This document shows positions 60,458 through 64,000 of a DNA stretch of 64,000 nt, piece after piece (position 1 is the stretch's first letter; each line of letters opens with the position of its first letter). This DNA is from JBGSPQ01 sp964346765. GTDB taxonomy: Bacteria; Patescibacteriota; Gracilibacteria; UBA1369. The position numbers were made by a program, and so were the translations under genes. The DNA is taken from positions 1 to 64,000 of the forward strand of contig CAYFWB010000004.1 in NCBI GenBank assembly GCA_964346765.1, in the 5' to 3' direction. Under the pieces are notes generated by a model. That model had not been told where the DNA came from. It did not search any database and saw nothing but the letters and a program-made list of their open reading frames with translations.

Positions 60458-60540
60458 AATTCTGTGAAATACTTTTTCACTCACACGAGGTGGAACCCTT
60501 TTATTTCCAGTTGTGTCCGATAAAAGTATTTCACAGAATT
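60458..60540. promoter_or_regulatory. long inverted repeat upstream of the hydrogenase small subunit
   Basis: AATTCTGTGAAATACTTTT (60458-60476) and its perfect complement (60522-60540) are 19-bp arms separated by 45 nt. Further inner pairing is possible (ACAC/GTGT, TGGAA/TTCCA). It sits between the small subunit gene (minus) and dCMP deaminase (plus), so it may control both or form a cruciform. Confidence 0.75.
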
Positions 60541-60613
60541 TGGAATCGAGAAATACATTTTCTTGCCGTCAGCTTTTTTTGTGCTAATTTGTGGCAGAAA
60601 TTAATCTATCAAT

Positions 60614-61168
60614 ATGAAAGAGGCAAAAAGGGTTTCTAAGAATCGGTATTATTTGAACATTGCGGAAGAGGTTTCCAAGCGCGCTACCTGCATGAGCGCG
60701 CATTTTGGTTGTATTATTGTGAAAGATGATCAGATTATTTCCACCGGGTATAACGGGGCGCCGCGCGGGACGAAGGATTGTTATGAGATTGGCAATTGTT
60801 TGCGCCGTAAGCTGGGGGTGAAGTCGGGGACGCAGTATGAGATGTGCAGGAGCGTGCATGCAGAGCAGAACGCGATTATTAACGCGGCGCGTGCGGGTGT
60901 GAGTCTGCTTGGTGGCACGATGTATCTTTTTGGCAGAAGGGTCTGGGACGGTGCGGATCAATTGTTAGAGGCTTATCCCTGCTTTATTTGTAAGAAAATG
61001 ATTTTGAACGCTGGGATTGATAGGATGATTGTGAATGATGAGAACGGTGAGATTGTTGAGTTTAGCGTGGAAGAATGGGCCGATCAGTGGGCGAAAAACG
61101 ATATGATTGAGGATACGGAAAAATATTCGGCCAATTATTGTCGTTCCAACCAGTCGGTTACTTCGTGA
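60614..61168 (+). CDS. dCMP deaminase (ComEB family)
   Basis: A 184-residue zinc deaminase converting dCMP to dUMP for thymidylate synthesis. It has SKRATCMSAHFGCIIVKDDQIISTGYNGAPRG, the zinc/proton-shuttle motif VHAEQNAI and PCFICKKMI. Length and motif spacing are normal for the ComEB/dCMP deaminase family. Its last 34 nt overlap the convergent gene at 61135-61497. Confidence 0.94.
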   Translation: MKEAKRVSKNRYYLNIAEEVSKRATCMSAHFGCIIVKDDQIISTGYNGAPRGTKDCYEIGNCLRRKLGVKSGTQYEMCRSVHAEQNAIINAARAGVSLLGGTMYLFGRRVWDGADQLLEAYPCFICKKMILNAGIDRMIVNDENGEIVEFSVEEWADQWAKNDMIEDTEKYSANYCRSNQSVTS

Positions 61169-61497
61169 AGTATTTCGTTGGCCCTGTCAATTTCTTGTTT
61201 AGTACGCATGGCATTCCAGTCTATTTGCGTGAATTCGTTTTCAATATAGTTTACAACTTCCATATATAATGGATCGCCCATATGGGGCACACATAATCTT
61301 AATGTTTTTTCTAATGCATTGAACCAGTCGGTCCGGCATTTGAATTTGTGGTGATTTTTGTCTCCGGGCTGAAGAGTATGATCGGGGTAATCATCCATGT
61401 AATTGTCTTTCCACTCTTGAAGCATCGGCAGGAAATCTCTTTTTAATTCTTCAAGACTTAATAATACGGGGTATTCGTTTGAGTTTAAAGTTTCCAT
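61135..61497 (-). CDS. hypothetical protein
   Basis: A 120-residue acidic soluble protein with Trp/His-rich segments (LQEWKDNYMDDYPDHTLQPGDKNHHKFKCRTDWFNALEKTL). No family recognised and no signal or membrane segment. The 3' end overlaps the dCMP deaminase gene tail-to-tail by 34 nt. The composition looks like a folded protein, so it is likely real. Confidence 0.6.
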   Translation of the reverse strand: METLNSNEYPVLLSLEELKRDFLPMLQEWKDNYMDDYPDHTLQPGDKNHHKFKCRTDWFNALEKTLRLCVPHMGDPLYMEVVNYIENEFTQIDWNAMRTKQEIDRANEILHEVTDWLERQ

Positions 61498-61575
61498 GAT
61501 TTTGATTTAAAGGGGTTGGAGTTTACTTTATAAGTTTATTTATGGCAAGATTTTCGTAGAATTTAATATAAAATT

Positions 61576-62130
61576 ATGAATCATAAAATTATTGCACTTG
61601 TAGGGATGCCCGGAACGGGTAAATCGGTGGTGTCGGATTATTTTGAAGTCAGGGGTTACGCTTCTATCTATTTTGGAGGCGTTACAATGGAGGAAATTGA
61701 AAGAAGGGATCTTGAATTGAATGAAGAAAATGAAAAATTGGTAAGGGAGAGTTTGCGTAAAGAATATGGTATGGCGGCGTACGCGATTTTGAACATTCCA
61801 AAAATAGAGGCGGCGTTGATGCACGGGAATGTTATTGTTGATGGTCTTTACAGCTGGAGCGAGTATAAGGTTTTGAAAGATAAATTTGCAGATCAGCTGG
61901 AGGTTTTGGCGGTTGTTTCGCCAAGAGCGGCGCGGCATGAAAGACTGGCTAATAGAAAGCATCGACCCTTAACCGAAGAAGAATCCAACGCCCGCGATTA
62001 TGCCGAAATTGAAAATCTGGAAAAAGGCGGGCCCATAGCTAATGCGGATAATTATATCTTGAATGACAGTACGATTGGGGATCTGGTTAAGAATCTGGAG
62101 AAGATTTACGGCAAAGATGAGTCAAGTTAG
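61576..62130 (+). CDS. P-loop nucleotide kinase-like protein (UPF0200/dephospho-CoA-kinase-like)
   Basis: A 184-residue P-loop protein. It has Walker A GMPGTGKS, a GGVTMEEIERRDLELNEEN helix, VIVDGLYSWSEYKVLK (a DG-x-x-S pattern) and ASPRAARHERLANRKHRP-like VVSPRAARHERLANR. This resembles archaeal UPF0200 and dephospho-CoA kinase-like proteins; the ending ADNYILNDST fits that group. The substrate is unknown. It is followed by a hairpin and then pyrC. Confidence 0.8.
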   Translation: MNHKIIALVGMPGTGKSVVSDYFEVRGYASIYFGGVTMEEIERRDLELNEENEKLVRESLRKEYGMAAYAILNIPKIEAALMHGNVIVDGLYSWSEYKVLKDKFADQLEVLAVVSPRAARHERLANRKHRPLTEEESNARDYAEIENLEKGGPIANADNYILNDSTIGDLVKNLEKIYGKDESS

Positions 62131-62158
62131 AATAACTTATTAGAGCGGATCAATGGCC

Positions 62159-62186
62159 GGGCACTCATATGTAGGTGCCCTTCTCT
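62159..62186 (+). terminator. hairpin after the P-loop kinase gene
   Basis: GGGCAC (62159-62164) pairs with GTGCCC (62175-62180) around a 10-nt loop, followed by TTCTCTT. A weak intrinsic terminator. Confidence 0.5.
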
Positions 62187-62250
62187 TGAAAGTTGTTGCA
62201 AATCGGCATACAGTTAAATTGTTTAGGTAAGTGTTCTTAACAAATTGTAT

Positions 62251-63570
62251 ATGCCATCCAAACTTTTAAAAAATGCGGAGATAGTGCGGCATAATGGTTC
62301 CATGAAAGGTGCTTTGGTTATAGATGGAGATAAAATCGCCGAGGTTTACGAGGAGGGCGCCGCTTTGCCGGACGAAGGAGCTTTTGACGAGGTGATTGAT
62401 CTTGAAGGGAAGCATCTGTTACCTGGACTTATTGATGTCCACGTTCATTTTCGCACTCCGGGTCAGGAATATAAGGAGGACTGGACTACCGGTTCAAAAG
62501 CCGCTTTGGCGGGGGGCGTTACGACTGTACTGGATATGCCCAATAATGATCCGCCGGTGATTGATGAAGAAGCGCTTGATCGTAAAAGAGAGATTGTGAA
62601 AAAGGAGGCGTTGGTTAATTACGGACTTTTTGTGGGGGCGACGGACGATAATGTTTCTTTCATCGGTAAAATTAAGTCCGCGGCCGGGGTGAAAGCTTAT
62701 CTTGGCAGTTCTACCGGCGACTTGCTACTGGGGTCCAAGATTTATTTGGAAAAGCTGTTGGAAAATACGGAGAAGATTGTGGCGGTGCATGCCGAAAGTG
62801 AGCTGTGTGTTTTGGAAGAGACCGCTAAACATAAAGGTCAGACCCATCCAAAGGTTCATTCGATGATCAGAAATCCCGAGTGCTCATATGAAGCGGTGAG
62901 AGACGCTTTGCATTTGCTCAAGAAATATCAGAATAAACTTCATCTTTGTCATGTTTCCACGGAGCGGGAGCTTATGGAAATTAAGAAATTTATGAATGAA
63001 GATGTGAGCGTGGAGGTTACACCGCATCATCTGTTTTTGAACACGATGGATTATGAAAGATTCGGTAATTTTATAAAAGTGAATCCACCCGTGCGCGAGC
63101 CTGTTGATCAGGTGGCGCTTTGGCAGGGGATTAAAGACGGTCTGGTGAATGTGATTGCCACGGATCACGCTCCGCATACGTTGGAAGAGAAAAAGAAGGA
63201 TTATAAAGAGGTTCCGTCCGGTGTGCCGGGTGTGCAGACAATGTTGCCTTTGCTTTTAAATGTCGTTAATGAAGGGAAAATTAGTTTGGAAAAACTGGTA
63301 GAACTGACTTCTTATAATCCGGCTCGTATTTTCGGTATTAAAAATAAGGGGGTGATTGAAAAGGGTGTGGACGCGGATCTTACTGTTGTCGATTTGAAAA
63401 AAATTGCCACGGTTGAGAAGGATTACTTGTTTAGCAAGTGCGGATGGTCTCCGTTTAGCAGCTGGGAGCTGACGGGATGGCCGGTAATGACATTTGTAAA
63501 TGGAGAAAAAATGTATGAGTGGCGGGACAGGTTTGGCGATAAAAAGGGACGTGAGTTGGATTATGAATAA
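62251..63570 (+). CDS. pyrC: dihydroorotase
   Basis: A 439-residue amidohydrolase closing the dihydroorotate ring. It has LPGLIDVHVHFRTPGQEYKEDW, GGVTTVLDMPNNDPP, LHLCHVST and ATDHAPHTLEEK, matching the long type I (PyrC/AllB-like) class. The presence of carA and pyrB in the window supports dihydroorotase over allantoinase. ATG 62251 is chosen over the TTG at 62245. Confidence 0.95.
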   Translation: MPSKLLKNAEIVRHNGSMKGALVIDGDKIAEVYEEGAALPDEGAFDEVIDLEGKHLLPGLIDVHVHFRTPGQEYKEDWTTGSKAALAGGVTTVLDMPNNDPPVIDEEALDRKREIVKKEALVNYGLFVGATDDNVSFIGKIKSAAGVKAYLGSSTGDLLLGSKIYLEKLLENTEKIVAVHAESELCVLEETAKHKGQTHPKVHSMIRNPECSYEAVRDALHLLKKYQNKLHLCHVSTERELMEIKKFMNEDVSVEVTPHHLFLNTMDYERFGNFIKVNPPVREPVDQVALWQGIKDGLVNVIATDHAPHTLEEKKKDYKEVPSGVPGVQTMLPLLLNVVNEGKISLEKLVELTSYNPARIFGIKNKGVIEKGVDADLTVVDLKKIATVEKDYLFSKCGWSPFSSWELTGWPVMTFVNGEKMYEWRDRFGDKKGRELDYE

Positions 63571-63613
63571 ATATTAGTGTATATTTTCCGTAAATTATCT
63601 AAAATCAAAAAAT

Positions 63614-64000
63614 ATGAAAAGATTTATATCTTTATTGTGTCTTATTTTAATGATGCCGTTATCCGGTCAGGCAATGAATACGCGTGACGTTCTTGAAGAG
63701 GAGCTTGGAGGCACACAGTTTTTTCCGGACGTGTCGCAGGATCATCCTAATTTTTTATCAATCGCCTGGATGAGTGATGAAGGTACAGTGGAGGGATATT
63801 CCGATGGTACTTTTAAGCCTGACAATCCGGTTAATAGGGCGGAACTTATGAAAATGGTAGTGTTGATGGATTCCGATTTTGAGCCTACAACAGCTTATAA
63901 CGGCTGTTTTCCGGATGTTGATAATGAATGGTTTGCTTCTTATATTTGTTATGCCAAGGAGCGGGGATGGATAGACGGTTATCCGGATGGTAATTTTAAA
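63614..64000 (+). CDS. S-layer homology domain protein, 5' part only
   Basis: The first 129 residues of an exported protein cut by the window end. A signal peptide (FISLLCLILMMPLSGQA) precedes two SLH modules: FFPDVSQDHPNFLSIAWMSDEGTVEGYSDGTFKPDNPVNRAELMKM and CFPDVDNEWFASYICYAKERGWIDGYPDG. The domains are at the N-terminus here, in contrast to the C-terminal set in the protein at 48212-50479. The remaining domains and function cannot be seen. Confidence 0.9.
   Translation, partial: MKRFISLLCLILMMPLSGQAMNTRDVLEEELGGTQFFPDVSQDHPNFLSIAWMSDEGTVEGYSDGTFKPDNPVNRAELMKMVVLMDSDFEPTTAYNGCFPDVDNEWFASYICYAKERGWIDGYPDGNFK

Noticed and set aside
1..64000. Alternative genetic code with UGA as glycine
   Set aside because: Several conserved proteins end naturally at TGA and no in-frame TGA interrupts a conserved gene.

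Overview
The window looks like a chromosomal segment from a bacterium of the Candidate Phyla Radiation (Patescibacteria). This is inferred from the small set of conserved genes, the many orphan secreted or membrane proteins, a split transketolase, a B12-dependent ribonucleotide reductase, S-layer and dockerin-type surface proteins, and a C-terminally lectin-like orphan protein of a kind I associate with CPR genomes. TGA is used as a stop (hypC, the transketolase C subunit and the RpiB-like gene all end naturally in TGA), so the UGA-glycine code of Gracilibacteria/Absconditabacteria does not apply. Nearly all start codons lack a Shine-Dalgarno sequence. A lineage near Peregrinibacteria is a guess, not shown by the sequence.

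Layout. 0-9 kb: envelope and orphan genes: a possible kinase-fold protein, an LTD-cohesin-FN3-dockerin secreted protein followed by a tail-anchored cohesin-like protein, a DUF3352 lipoprotein, a DUF4230 protein and a transglutaminase-like protein. 9.2-13 kb: tRNA-Trp, a class B penicillin-binding protein, an M16 peptidase. 13-20.5 kb: a co-directional run ndk-pabB-pabC-folP-PTPS-folK-tktN-lepB-DUF192-tktC that joins folate synthesis to the pentose phosphate pathway. 20.5-27.1 kb: phosphoketolase, prs, a truncated RpiB-like gene, rpiA, rpe and alanine dehydrogenase. 27.2-27.6 kb: tRNA-Arg(GCG) next to three 98-bp tandem units, each carrying the first 20 nt of the same tRNA. 27.7-33.5 kb: inositol-phosphatase family gene, nrdJ ending in a nested inverted repeat, and a DUF4256 protein. 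33.6-38.7 kb: a MacA/MacB-like ABC export operon. 38.7-47.4 kb: DUF378, uvrB, an AlaE-type alanine exporter, DUF2207-LemA, and a DnaQ-DinG helicase. 47.5-48.14 kb: an apparent orphan structured RNA with its own promoter and terminator. 48.2-64 kb: S-layer protein, carA and pyrB divergent, hypC and a HypC-like fusion, a metalloprotease-like protein, an EamA transporter, hydrogenase maturation protease, [NiFe] hydrogenase large and small subunits split by an opposing gene, dCMP deaminase, pyrC, and a second S-layer-homology protein cut by the window end.

Together the genes suggest a fermenter using the non-oxidative pentose phosphate branch and phosphoketolase, disposing of reductant through a cytosolic [NiFe] hydrogenase and possibly by making and exporting alanine. 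It keeps folate and pyrimidine synthesis genes that many CPR bacteria lack. The observations most worth follow-up are the tRNA-5'-fragment tandem array, the orphan structured RNA, the inverted repeats upstream of both hydrogenase genes, and the adjacent dockerin and cohesin genes.
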